From Bacteroidales bacterium (GTDB taxonomy: Bacteria; Bacteroidota; Bacteroidia; Bacteroidales; ML635J-15): a stretch of DNA of 64,000 nt. The translations under genes and the position numbers were made by a program. Shown one piece after another: positions 52,384 to 61,304 of the stretch (position 1 is its first letter; the number at the start of each line of letters is the position of its first letter). The stretch is taken from the NCBI GenBank assembly GCA_003249955.1, contig QKHS01000014.1, forward strand, positions 1 through 64,000, in the 5' to 3' direction. The notes under the pieces were generated by a model that worked only from the letters and a program-made list of their open reading frames with translations, did not search any database and had not been told where the DNA came from.

Positions 52384-53544
52384 TTACAAAGGTCTTGCAT
52401 ATGCAATTACATCTTCCGCGTTAATGAGATTACCACATAATATGACCAATCTTTCAATAACATTACGGAACTCCCTTATATTGCCCGTCCAGTTAATTTT
52501 TTTCAATTCCTCAATTGCCCCTTCAGATATTTTCTTTAAAGGGACATTCTGTTCGGCACATGACAGTTCAATAAAATAATCTGCCAGAAGCGGAATATCG
52601 TCTTTCCTTGAGTTAAGTGAAGGAACATGAATCAAAATTACGCTAAGTCTGTGATACAGGTCTTCGCGAAAATTTGTTTTTTCAATTTCTGAACTTAGAT
52701 TTTTATTTGTTGCAGCAATAACTCTTACATTTACATCTATGTCTTTATCGCTGCCGACTCTTGTAATTTTATTTTCCTGTAATGCCCTTAATACTTTGGC
52801 CTGAGCAGACAAACTCATGTCTCCTATTTCATCAAGGAAAATTGTCCCTCCGTCAGCCTGCTCAAATTTACCTTTTCTTTGTTTTATTGCTGAAGTAAAA
52901 GCTCCTTTTTCATGTCCGAAAAGTTCTGATTCTATAAGTTCAGAAGGAATTGCGGCACAATTAACTTCAATAAAAGGAGCCTGAGCCCTGTTGCTTTTTT
53001 CATGTAACCAGCGGGCAACGACTTCTTTTCCGGTTCCGTTTTCACCTGTAATCAAGACTCTTGCATCGGTGGGGGCAACTCTCTCAATCATATCTTTTAC
53101 TTTTTGGATTGCTGCAGATTCCCCAATCATCTGATATTTCATGTTAACCTTCTTCTTTAAAGTTTTGGTTTCCATAATCAGATTTGACTTGTCAAGTGCA
53201 TTACGCAATGTAATCATGATCCTGTTCAGATCAAGTGGCTTCGGGATGAAATCAAAAGCTCCTTTCTTAATTGCTTCAACAGCAGTTTCAATATTACCGT
53301 GCCCCGAAATCATAACAACCGGAACTTCCGGAGCAGACTCATGAAGACTTTCAAGTACTTCTATTCCATCCATCTGCGGCATTTTTATATCACAGAAAAT
53401 TATATCGTAAGCATTGTCTGCGGCTAATTGTAAACCTGTTTTACCATCTTCGGCCAGATCGACATTGTGGTTTTCAAATGTAAGAATGTCTTTTAAAGTA
53501 TTGCGGATACTTCTTTCGTCGTCAATAATCAAAATTTTTGCCAT
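52384..53544 (-). CDS. NtrC-type response regulator lacking a DNA-binding domain
   Basis: 386 residues. The receiver has IIDDERSIRNTLKD, the phosphoacceptor Asp in IIFCDIKMPQMDG and the Lys in FIPKPLD. The AAA+ domain follows with Walker A (GENGTGKE), GHEKGAFTSA in place of GAFTGA, Walker B (GTIFLDEI) and sensor II (WTGNIREFRNVIERL). The protein ends in EDVIAYARPL with no Fis-type HTH. It can probably oligomerise and contact sigma-54 but needs another way to reach a promoter. No kinase is adjacent. Start at 53544 begins the receiver; the longer reading adds a hydrophobic stretch with no match. Confidence 0.9.
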   Translation of the reverse strand: MAKILIIDDERSIRNTLKDILTFENHNVDLAEDGKTGLQLAADNAYDIIFCDIKMPQMDGIEVLESLHESAPEVPVVMISGHGNIETAVEAIKKGAFDFIPKPLDLNRIMITLRNALDKSNLIMETKTLKKKVNMKYQMIGESAAIQKVKDMIERVAPTDARVLITGENGTGKEVVARWLHEKSNRAQAPFIEVNCAAIPSELIESELFGHEKGAFTSAIKQRKGKFEQADGGTIFLDEIGDMSLSAQAKVLRALQENKITRVGSDKDIDVNVRVIAATNKNLSSEIEKTNFREDLYHRLSVILIHVPSLNSRKDDIPLLADYFIELSCAEQNVPLKKISEGAIEELKKINWTGNIREFRNVIERLVILCGNLINAEDVIAYARPL

Positions 53545-53565
53545 GGCTATATGTTTTTCTTTTTG

Positions 53566-53573
53566 CAAAGATA
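53566..53573 (-). promoter_or_regulatory. -7 promoter element for the NtrC-type gene
   Basis: Reads TATCTTTG on the minus strand, an exact TAnnTTTG match, 21 bases before the ATG at 53544. It excludes the longer start at 53637. Confidence 0.6.
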
Positions 53574-53690
53574 AAAAAAGACCACAACCAATGTAAGTAA
53601 GTTTCAAAAAAATAATCAGACATGTAACAAGTTGCAACCTAACCGGAAAATAAATAGTTTTGTTTCAGATGGTAAAAAAAGTGACATAAG

Positions 53691-54485
53691 TTATTTTCTG
53701 AATGTTTCCTCCTTGATTAAATTACCGTTCAAATCGAAGTATTGCCAAAGCCCGTTTTTTTTATTCTCAGAATATTGACCCTTAATTGCAATCTTTCCGG
53801 GACTGTGGTATTTTTCAAATATCCCATCTTTTTGGTTATTTGTATAATTTATTAATTCGGAAATACCACCTTCTTCAAAATATGTTGTTTCTGTCCCTTG
53901 TTTAAGATTTGTTTCGAAAGGAGTTTCATGCATTATGTTCCCGGATTTATAATATTCTTTCCATATTCCTGACTTTTTTGAAAGGACATAGACAATCTCT
54001 CCCTGTAATTCACCACTTTCATAATAATATAACCACGTGCCGGTTTTTTTATGGTTTTCATAAAACTGAACCTCTCTGATATTTCCGTTTTCAAAATAAT
54101 ATTCCCATTTCCCGGTTCTTTGCCCCAGTATATAATTTTCGACAAATCTTATTTTACCATCCTCAAAGTATCCGGTAAATTTTCCGTTTAATTTCCCGTC
54201 TTTGTAAAATGCACAATTTTTACGTGTCCCGTCTTCAAAAAATTTCTCCCATTTTCCACAAGGTAAATTGTCCTTATATGTCCCTTTTTCTTTAACCTTT
54301 CCATTTTCGTAATAGGTAATGAATTTGCCGTACAAGGCATCATTTTTATAATTTATTACAGATGTTTTATTCCCGTTTTTATTTGTGCTTATAACGGTTT
54401 TTGAAGAATCTTTTTCCTGAACGGAAGAAAACCCGGATTGCCATGCAAACAATAGCACTACAATTATTAAAAAAATACGGTTCAT
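53691..54485 (-). CDS. Second exported MORN-variant repeat protein
   Basis: 264 residues. A signal peptide (MNRIFLIIVVLLFAWQSGFS) followed by about nine MORN_2 repeats such as ENGKVKEKGTYKDNLPCGKW, TGKWEYYFENGNIREV and NGLWQYFDLNGNLI. It resembles the longer protein at 16780-18339 in repeat type and export. It starts four bases after the stop of the T9SS phosphatase gene, so it is probably translated from the same transcript. The start at 54485 begins the signal peptide; an alternative at 54506 would overlap the upstream gene. No catalytic motif. Confidence 0.85.
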   Translation of the reverse strand: MNRIFLIIVVLLFAWQSGFSSVQEKDSSKTVISTNKNGNKTSVINYKNDALYGKFITYYENGKVKEKGTYKDNLPCGKWEKFFEDGTRKNCAFYKDGKLNGKFTGYFEDGKIRFVENYILGQRTGKWEYYFENGNIREVQFYENHKKTGTWLYYYESGELQGEIVYVLSKKSGIWKEYYKSGNIMHETPFETNLKQGTETTYFEEGGISELINYTNNQKDGIFEKYHSPGKIAIKGQYSENKKNGLWQYFDLNGNLIKEETFRK

Positions 54486-54489
54486 ATTT

Positions 54490-57303
54490 TTATTTTTCAG
54501 TAACAATAATTTTCTTTATTTCGTTAACCCCGTTTGTTTCAAGCCTGATAAAGTAGTTTCCTGCAGAAACAGCTCCCCCGTCCGAAGTTTTTGGTTCCCA
54601 TGTCAAAGTATGTTTCCCCGCATGTGTTTTACTATCGAATAACATGCAAATAACCTTACCGTTTATGTCCAGAACAGAAACCTTTGCCAGTCCGGGTTCT
54701 TTCACGTAAAATTCAATATTTGTAAAGTCTGAACATGGATTTGGATTTGCCCTTAAGATATCATTAGACTTGTTTTCAATAATATTTACAGTATTCTCTT
54801 CAACATTAATGTAAAGGTCTTTTAGTTCAACGCCGTTTTCGGTAGTAAGTTTTACTGTATAGAATCCAGGGAAATTATAAGTGAATTGTGGGTCCTGTTC
54901 ATTACTGTCTGCCGACCCGTCATTGTTAAAGTCCCAGCTCCATGTGTCTGGTTCTGGATATGATAAATCCGTAAATGAAATATTAAGTGGTGCTGTCCCC
55001 TGGGTAAGGTTTGCAGCAAATTCGGTGTAAGCACTCATATTTTCATTAACGGTAAATATTTGCTCATCAGACCATTCACTCCATTTTTGATTAAAATCAC
55101 GGTACGCTACTCTCCATGCATATTGATTCCCGTTAATGAGAGGAGTGCTTACCTGCATTCTACGTAAGTCAATACCTGCATTTAAATCTGTCGGGATATA
55201 ATCAGGAGCACCACTATCTCCGTAAATATTTACCCAATCCTGTCTTTTTTCAAAAACCGGAGTTGTAAAGTCTCCCGGAGTTGCGGTTATTTCAAATTTA
55301 CTACTCATAAGGCTGTCAACTCCTTCAAATGGTGTAGCAACCAACAAAGGTAAAAGCCCAGTCTCTGCAACAGGAGACATTGCAACCGGCTTAACAGGAG
55401 CAGTCTGGTTCAGTTTACGGTAGTAATAATCCACTAATTCGCTGTTCAAGGGATTATCTGTATTTCCCAGTGAAAATGTAAAAAGCTCAAAACTTTGATT
55501 TTGCAAATCAATATCGACAATGTTGTACAAGTAGTGGTCCAGAGCTATCATAATTTCATCATAGTCTTCCTGATTGGGATACATACCCCATCTGTCAAGA
55601 GCAGAACCACCACCTCCGGTAAGCATAACATAAAAATCACCATTTGTGTTTTGAACCATAGATTCTATTGTTCCACGCTCATAATTATGAGAATGTCCGT
55701 ATGCCAAAAGCTGTACTTTATCAAATTCCTGTAAAACAGGTATTATATCGTCCTGTATATATGGGGTATTTCCATCAGGCCATATTTCACTGTGTCCGGG
55801 CTGATGAGTAAAACAAAAGACCATATTTACATCAGGATTGGCTTCTGATTGGGAAAGTTTATTTTCGAGCCAGTTTGTCTGAATGCTGTTAGAATAGGTC
55901 CCGTTGCCGTTTATAAAAATAAATTGAGTATTTAAATAATAAAAATTATAGAATTTTTCCTCAAGCGGGAATGTATAGTCACTAAAATCCTCATATTTCA
56001 TATAATTGTAAAAATTCAAAGATTCATTTTCATGGTTTCCTATGATTACCATAAAAGGCAAATTCGCAGATAATCCGGCAAATGGCCTGAAATATTCATT
56101 TTCATAAAGGTCTATTGTACTTCCGCTTGAAACAATATCTCCAACATGTACTACAAGGTTAATGTTTTCCTGAATAGGAGGCCCGTACATTTCTATTGCC
56201 TTGTCCCGTGCAGCATTTGCGATTTGTGTTGTTCGTGTTATATCAGTTCTGCTGTCCCCAAGAAGAATAAATCTTAAATGCTGTGATTCCTGCACAGTGG
56301 CAGATGGTGTTTTAAAGCAATAAATATCTGATTCTTCTGTGCCGCTTGTACATTTGTAAAAGTATTCAGTGTCCGGGCTTAATCCGCTTAATTTTACCGT
56401 ATGCCATTTTTTCCCGCTGATGTCTTCTGATGAACCGGTTTGTGTCAGGTCTAAAGATTCCGTTGTCCCGTAATCTACACTTGTTGAGCTTGTTTGGACG
56501 GAATGCCATGAAATATAGATGCTGTTTGGTGTAGGAGTCTGTAAATATGGTAAAATTCCTACAAGTACGGGATCAATAATGTGGCCATATCCTCCCAGAG
56601 TGTTTACTTCCGTCTGGGTTAAAGGATGGTCAAAAACAGCAGCCAGAGCAATGTCAATTTCATTATCTTCGCCATCGTTATCGGCAAAAAAATGAACAAG
56701 ATTCGATCCGGTTGAAGGATATAAACTATAATCACCGTCAACAGATAAAGATCCTCCGGCAAGAACAAGAGCTCCGTCAAGATATACCCTGTAATAATTC
56801 CCCAAATCAACGGAAACAACCATGCGATACCACTCGTCTGCATTAATTGTATAAGCAGAATATCCCGGACCTGAAGTTGATCTTCCTATTTGACCGGACG
56901 TATTAATAAATAACTCTCCGTCGTTACTGTTTCCTGAGTTTGCCTGATAAAAACAATGCCAGACAGAAGTATTTGAAATTTTAAAATCATAAATAAAGCT
57001 ATACTCATTAACTTCGGTCCCTCCCCCGTTTCCGGCTATGTCATGATTGCAGGTGTAATAACTTCCCGTTCCTATCCGGACTGCATTGTCAGAAACATCA
57101 GGTCCGCTTACCTGAGAAGCTGAACCTGTCAAAATCAGATTATTCCCGATTACAGATTCTGCGAGATTGCCTGCATTTTCAAATTCCCATAACCCGACAA
57201 TGCTGGGATGCTCTCCGGGGATTATCTGAGGAGCCTGGGCGTTTGCAACAATACTTGTGAAAAAAACGCTGATAATAGCTAAAAGCAAATAATTACGTAT
57301 CAT
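54490..57303 (-). CDS. T9SS-secreted LamG / purple acid phosphatase-like protein
   Basis: 937 residues. Signal peptide (about 1-22), a LamG-type domain (about 30-240; ESVIGNNLILTGSA to FDHPLTQTEVNTLGGYG), an Fn3-like N-terminal domain of purple acid phosphatases (YISWHSVQTSSTSVDYG), and the metallophosphoesterase core with LLGDSRTD, VVHVGDIVSSG, IIGNHENES, CFTHQPGHSE and LAYGHSHNYERG. A PKD domain (about 790-850; YPEPDTWSWDFNNDGSADSN) and a T9SS sorting domain follow (NPNPCSDFTNIEFYV). All metal motifs are present, so this enzyme is probably active outside the cell on phosphate esters. Confidence 0.9.
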   Translation of the reverse strand: MIRNYLLLAIISVFFTSIVANAQAPQIIPGEHPSIVGLWEFENAGNLAESVIGNNLILTGSASQVSGPDVSDNAVRIGTGSYYTCNHDIAGNGGGTEVNEYSFIYDFKISNTSVWHCFYQANSGNSNDGELFINTSGQIGRSTSGPGYSAYTINADEWYRMVVSVDLGNYYRVYLDGALVLAGGSLSVDGDYSLYPSTGSNLVHFFADNDGEDNEIDIALAAVFDHPLTQTEVNTLGGYGHIIDPVLVGILPYLQTPTPNSIYISWHSVQTSSTSVDYGTTESLDLTQTGSSEDISGKKWHTVKLSGLSPDTEYFYKCTSGTEESDIYCFKTPSATVQESQHLRFILLGDSRTDITRTTQIANAARDKAIEMYGPPIQENINLVVHVGDIVSSGSTIDLYENEYFRPFAGLSANLPFMVIIGNHENESLNFYNYMKYEDFSDYTFPLEEKFYNFYYLNTQFIFINGNGTYSNSIQTNWLENKLSQSEANPDVNMVFCFTHQPGHSEIWPDGNTPYIQDDIIPVLQEFDKVQLLAYGHSHNYERGTIESMVQNTNGDFYVMLTGGGGSALDRWGMYPNQEDYDEIMIALDHYLYNIVDIDLQNQSFELFTFSLGNTDNPLNSELVDYYYRKLNQTAPVKPVAMSPVAETGLLPLLVATPFEGVDSLMSSKFEITATPGDFTTPVFEKRQDWVNIYGDSGAPDYIPTDLNAGIDLRRMQVSTPLINGNQYAWRVAYRDFNQKWSEWSDEQIFTVNENMSAYTEFAANLTQGTAPLNISFTDLSYPEPDTWSWDFNNDGSADSNEQDPQFTYNFPGFYTVKLTTENGVELKDLYINVEENTVNIIENKSNDILRANPNPCSDFTNIEFYVKEPGLAKVSVLDINGKVICMLFDSKTHAGKHTLTWEPKTSDGGAVSAGNYFIRLETNGVNEIKKIIVTEK

Positions 57304-57467
57304 AGTTGTTGGTTCAAAATTTTGTTAAAAATACATTTTTTTACCAGAGCGGCCTTAAGTATGGAAAAATTTTTCAGTAATAACTTTAAAAATTAATTTC
57401 AATGTTTCATCTAATTTTTAAATTAAGGATGGTAAATACAAATTTTTATTTTTAAAACAATTTTATT

Positions 57468-57475
57468 TACTTTTG
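57468..57475 (+). promoter_or_regulatory. -7 promoter element for the ECF sigma operon
   Basis: TACTTTTG, an exact TAnnTTTG match, 29 bases before the ATG at 57505. Confidence 0.5.
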
Positions 57476-57504
57476 GCTGTTAAATATTACATAAAAAGGC
57501 CTGA

Positions 57505-58086
57505 ATGTTTTTCAAACGCAATAATTTCTCAATAATGACCGATGATGAGCTTATTAAACATTACAAGCTTCATCAGGACAAGGAATGCGTTGGCGAACTG
57601 TACAAAAGATACACCGGATTTACATTTGCGATATGTGTGAAATACCACAAAGATTCTGAAAAAGCCAGAGAAGCGGCTCTTGAAATATTTGAAGAATTAA
57701 TTGATAAATTACTGGTTCATGAAATACATAACTTTAAGTCATGGTTGCATACTGTTGCCAGAAATCATTGCCTTTTAAGTTTCAGATCAAAAAAATATGA
57801 GGAACAGTTTATTGATAATTATCAGAAATATCAAAATGATTTTATGGAACAGGATAAGGTTTTGTATCCTGAACACATTATAAAAGAAGAAAATTATAAA
57901 GAACTTGAAAAATGTATTAATCAACTTAAACCGGAACAAAGAAACTGTATTGAATTATTTTATCTGCAAAACAAGTCTTATGTGGAGACGGCTCAAATAA
58001 CAGGATATACAATGAAAGAAGTAAAAACATACCTGCAGAACGGCAAACGCAATTTAAAAATACTTATGGGCGAAAGAAATGAGTAA
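57505..58086 (+). CDS. ECF-type sigma-70 family factor
   Basis: 193 residues, usual ECF size. Region 2 has VGELYKRYTGFTFAICVKYH and the NFKSWLHTVARNHCL block; region 4 has LEKCINQLKPEQRNCIELFY, NKSYVETAQITGYTMKEVKT and NGKRNLKILM. It recruits core polymerase to its own promoters. The next gene overlaps it by eight bases and carries an anti-sigma-type zinc motif, so the pair acts as a sigma/anti-sigma module. ATG at 57535 (MTDDELIKHY) is an alternative start that is also common in the family. Confidence 0.93.
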   Translation: MFFKRNNFSIMTDDELIKHYKLHQDKECVGELYKRYTGFTFAICVKYHKDSEKAREAALEIFEELIDKLLVHEIHNFKSWLHTVARNHCLLSFRSKKYEEQFIDNYQKYQNDFMEQDKVLYPEHIIKEENYKELEKCINQLKPEQRNCIELFYLQNKSYVETAQITGYTMKEVKTYLQNGKRNLKILMGERNE

Positions 58087-59437
58087 AAAAAATAACATAT
58101 CAGATTGCTCAGAATGCTTTTCGGAAGAGGTATTATTAAAATATATCAATGACGAACTTGGATCTGAAGAATCGGCAGCAGTTGAAAAGCATATATTGAC
58201 CTGCAATATTTGTTCTGATGTTGTTGACGGGCTTTTAATGCTTGACCCGAAAGAGTCTTTTCTGAACTCAAAAACGGAAATTGACCAAAAAGTTGATTTA
58301 AGAATTCGCTCTCTATCTGAAAAAAGAGTTCTTAATATAACTGTTATGAGATCAATTGCCGCAATAGCACTTATTTTGGTTGTTTCCGGCGCGTATATTC
58401 TTATTAATAATTTGCTGAAAAAAGAAACAGTAAACGATTTCAAAGTTGTGGGCAAAAAAACAGAACTGGAAGATCAAAATCTTATAAAAAACAATATAAA
58501 TCAGGAACAAATTGCTGATGTAGAGAAGAATAAAAAAGAAGAAACGAAATCAGGTTCTGCGTTCAGACCCGTTTTAAAGGAGTCTGATTCTGACTTTGCT
58601 ATAGAGGAAAATGAAGACTATTCTGAAAGGGATAACACTCAATGTACAAGTGAAAAATCAACTGAATCTCAGAAAGGGAATATTGATAAAGTTACAAATG
58701 GCTATGTTTCTGATGATGATGTCTTATTGGGCGGAAGTATTTTTGATATGGTACCTGGAGTTATAGAAAAAACTGATAGAAAAACTGCATCAGGAGAATC
58801 TGATTATTCGGGAAGTGTTGACAACAGATCTGAAGATATTGCTGTTGTTTCCGGTAAAGAAACAAGATCTGAGCTTACCGGAAATCAAGATAGAAGAAGT
58901 AAAAAAACAGGAGAAGAACACATGTCGGAAAACGAAAAGAAAACTCCTGGAAAAGCAGAAAGTAATGTAAAAGATATAAGTTCTGTTTCTCAGACAACAA
59001 CAAGTGTCGAAGTTGATGAATTATTAATTATGTCTGATGCGGAATTTGTTGAAGAAACAGTTAATTCTATTGAAGAAATTAGTTTTAATGAGGTAATCCC
59101 GGAAGAAGAATCTGAAGAATGTTTAGCTTTTGTAACGGTCGAAGAAAAGCCGCTTTTCCCGGGAGGAGATTCTGCATTATTAAATTTTATTTTAAATAAT
59201 ACGGTATATCCTGATGTAGCAAAAGAAAACGGCATTCAGGGAAAAGTTTTTGTTAAGTTTATAATTGATAAAAACGGAGACGTTACAAATGTAACTATTG
59301 CAAGAGGAGTTGATCCTGTTCTTGATAAGGAAGCAATCAGAGTAATAAAGTCCTTACCCAAATGGATACCTGGAAAACAACGTGGTTATCCGGTAAATGT
59401 ATCATATATTATTCCGATAAATTTCCGTGCGGAATAA
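58079..59437 (+). CDS. Anti-sigma factor fused to a TonB C-terminal domain
   Basis: 452 residues. N-terminus: an anti-sigma zinc motif HxxxCxxC (H38, C42, C45, in EKHILTCNIC) with a further Cys pair (C10, C13). A membrane helix is at about 90-110 (MRSIAAIALILVVSGAYILI). A long Glu/Ser/Lys-rich linker (about 115-350) leads to a TonB-type C-terminal domain (about 355-452; FPGGDSALLNFILNNTVYP, GKVFVKFIIDKNGDV, LPKWIPGKQRGYPVNV). So the cytoplasmic side may hold the sigma factor and the periplasmic side contacts a TonB-type partner or outer-membrane receptor. It overlaps the sigma gene by eight bases. Confidence 0.9.
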   Translation: MSKKNNISDCSECFSEEVLLKYINDELGSEESAAVEKHILTCNICSDVVDGLLMLDPKESFLNSKTEIDQKVDLRIRSLSEKRVLNITVMRSIAAIALILVVSGAYILINNLLKKETVNDFKVVGKKTELEDQNLIKNNINQEQIADVEKNKKEETKSGSAFRPVLKESDSDFAIEENEDYSERDNTQCTSEKSTESQKGNIDKVTNGYVSDDDVLLGGSIFDMVPGVIEKTDRKTASGESDYSGSVDNRSEDIAVVSGKETRSELTGNQDRRSKKTGEEHMSENEKKTPGKAESNVKDISSVSQTTTSVEVDELLIMSDAEFVEETVNSIEEISFNEVIPEEESEECLAFVTVEEKPLFPGGDSALLNFILNNTVYPDVAKENGIQGKVFVKFIIDKNGDVTNVTIARGVDPVLDKEAIRVIKSLPKWIPGKQRGYPVNVSYIIPINFRAE

Positions 59438-59449
59438 TTGAAGAATATT

Positions 59450-60769
59450 TTAACAGGTTCTGGGTCTTTTTTTCTTAAAAAGATATTTTTTCTTTTTCAC
59501 AAGAACCGGATTTTGATGTTCTGCTGCACAGATCAGATTTGAATTAACCGGCATGTCATTTACAGATAGTGAGTCTTTTCCGCTTGTTGCCCACTGAAGG
59601 TCAAAAGAACAAAGTGTGATTGTAGCAGGGAGAAACTTATTGTTAGCGGTCTTTAGTCCACACTCATATAAACAGTGAATAATTCCGTCAGAACCCACTG
59701 ATAAATCTGAATATCCGGCGTAACCAGATTCAATTTCTTTATAAACCGGAAATGTAATTCCTTCATCGTAGCTGATTCTCAGTGTAAGATTTGAGCGTTG
59801 TCTTTTAGGTGCAGCTTTCGCTGTTGTGCCTCTTTTTGTACTCCATGGAATCATTCTGCTATCAGGGTTGGTAAACAATATCCTGTTTTTATTCTGAAAC
59901 GGCTGTATTGAATAACGTATCATCCCGGCCATACATATAGGTTCAAAAAAATTATCCGAGTAATATGGTTTAGTCCATCCGGAAATTCCGTCAGGGCTAA
60001 AAGAAACCAGCCTCCTGTAATTAATAGACTCATTTCTCATATTAAACATTATTTCTCCGCTTGAAAGTTCGACACAGGCAGCCTCACTCGGAAAAACAAG
60101 AGTATCGTTGTTCGGACTTATTATATCTCCTAAAAGCCATGACTTCCCGGAATCATCACTATAAAGTACACTGGTAATTGACGGAAAGTGTGCAAGAGTA
60201 TTTGTAGCTGAATCCACAACACCGCTTGTTGAAAGCCAGATAGGAACCAATATTCTTCCTGTGGACAGTTGTGTTCCGTGACCAGGTCCGGTGGCAACAA
60301 CTTTCCATGGATATATTGATTTAAATCCTTCAAAAGCATCTGTAATATTAATCGGGTTTTCCCATGACATCCCTTCGTCAACAGAATACATGTAATAAAC
60401 ACTGTTATAGCCAACGGTGTATAACAGATGTACTTTATCCTCAAAATAATCTATAACAGGAACAGGGTTGGAACATGTTGTATTTCCTTTATCAGCCAAA
60501 ACAGACAAAGATGTCCATGTATTCCCGGAATCATAACTGGCTTTATAAACTAAGTTTGATGGGTCCAAATCTCCTCCCCGCCCTTTACGGCCTTCTGCAA
60601 AAATTAATATATTCCCTTTTTTAGTTGTCGCAATGGCCGGAATTCTAAAAACATAAAAGCCTGTATTAGTCGGGTCAAAAACGACCTGTTTTCTGACATT
60701 GTCAAAAGCCTGAGCAAATATCATAGCCGGAAAAAGGGCTACTAACGACAAAAAAAGTATGTTTTTCAT
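59450..60769 (-). CDS. Exo-alpha-sialidase
   Basis: 439 residues: signal peptide (MKNILFLSLVALFPAMIFAQ), then a six-bladed propeller of GH33 type. The FRIP motif (YVFRIPAIAT) with its catalytic Arg is present, and four Asp boxes (ASYDSGNTW, YSVDEGMSW, YSDDSGKSW, ISYDEGITF). Other arginines of the triad sit in GRKGRGGD and the RYSIQPF region. It removes terminal sialic acid outside the cytoplasm. The tail is unusual: it is strongly basic (KKKKYLFKKKRPRTC) and has no T9SS domain. Start at 60769 gives the best signal peptide; MPPM at 60778 is an alternative. Convergent with the sigma/anti-sigma pair. Confidence 0.88.
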   Translation of the reverse strand: MKNILFLSLVALFPAMIFAQAFDNVRKQVVFDPTNTGFYVFRIPAIATTKKGNILIFAEGRKGRGGDLDPSNLVYKASYDSGNTWTSLSVLADKGNTTCSNPVPVIDYFEDKVHLLYTVGYNSVYYMYSVDEGMSWENPINITDAFEGFKSIYPWKVVATGPGHGTQLSTGRILVPIWLSTSGVVDSATNTLAHFPSITSVLYSDDSGKSWLLGDIISPNNDTLVFPSEAACVELSSGEIMFNMRNESINYRRLVSFSPDGISGWTKPYYSDNFFEPICMAGMIRYSIQPFQNKNRILFTNPDSRMIPWSTKRGTTAKAAPKRQRSNLTLRISYDEGITFPVYKEIESGYAGYSDLSVGSDGIIHCLYECGLKTANNKFLPATITLCSFDLQWATSGKDSLSVNDMPVNSNLICAAEHQNPVLVKKKKYLFKKKRPRTC

Positions 60770-60785
60770 TGGCGGCATATTTTTG

Positions 60786-60793
60786 CAAATATA
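60786..60793 (-). promoter_or_regulatory. -7 promoter element for the sialidase gene
   Basis: Reads TATATTTG on the minus strand, an exact TAnnTTTG match, 16 bases before the ATG at 60769. The short leader favours this start over 60778. Confidence 0.5.
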
Positions 60794-60865
60794 ATACTTA
60801 TTTAATACCAAAAAGTTTGCTGCTCATCCTGTTTTTTTATTTTATTTGCATAGAAAAGTTTAATT

Positions 60866-61222
60866 ATGATTAATGTAGTTTTAGGAGCCAGCCCAAACCC
60901 AAGAAGATACTCGTTTAAAGCGACAGAAACTCTTGTTGGAGAAGGATATCATGTTATTCCGGTTGGAATAAGGATTGGCGAAATATGCGGAATTAAAATA
61001 CAGTCTGTATTTCCATCAGAAATAAAAATAGATACTATTGCCATGTATTTGTCTGCCGGAAACCAGGAAAAATACTATGATTTAATTCTCAATAATTTAC
61101 CACGACGAATAATATTTAACCCGGGAACATACAACCCTGATTTTCAGAAAATTTTGATTCAAAAAGGAGTTGAAGTTATAAATGATTGTGTTCTTGTTAT
61201 GATTGCCAGAGGCATTTATTAA
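60866..61222 (+). CDS. CoA-binding domain protein
   Basis: 118 residues, a small Rossmann-type CoA-binding protein (YccU-like). Visible: the opening strand and glycine-loop equivalent VVLGASPNPRRYSFKA, the YHVIPVGIRIGEICG turn, RRIIFNPGTYNP and the ending VEVINDCVLVMI. Function of such free-standing domains is not established. It lies between the sialidase gene and the Wzz-type gene and seems unrelated to both. Confidence 0.88.
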   Translation: MINVVLGASPNPRRYSFKATETLVGEGYHVIPVGIRIGEICGIKIQSVFPSEIKIDTIAMYLSAGNQEKYYDLILNNLPRRIIFNPGTYNPDFQKILIQKGVEVINDCVLVMIARGIY

Positions 61223-61273
61223 TGCTAAAAACAACAAAATAAATTAAAACATACTTTTATAACAATAATTTTT

Positions 61274-61281
61274 TATTTTTG
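61274..61281 (+). promoter_or_regulatory. -7 promoter element for the Wzz-type gene
   Basis: TATTTTTG, an exact TAnnTTTG match, 23 bases before the ATG. Confidence 0.5.
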
Positions 61282-61304
61282 TGGGCTATTAAAATATCGT
61301 ATAG

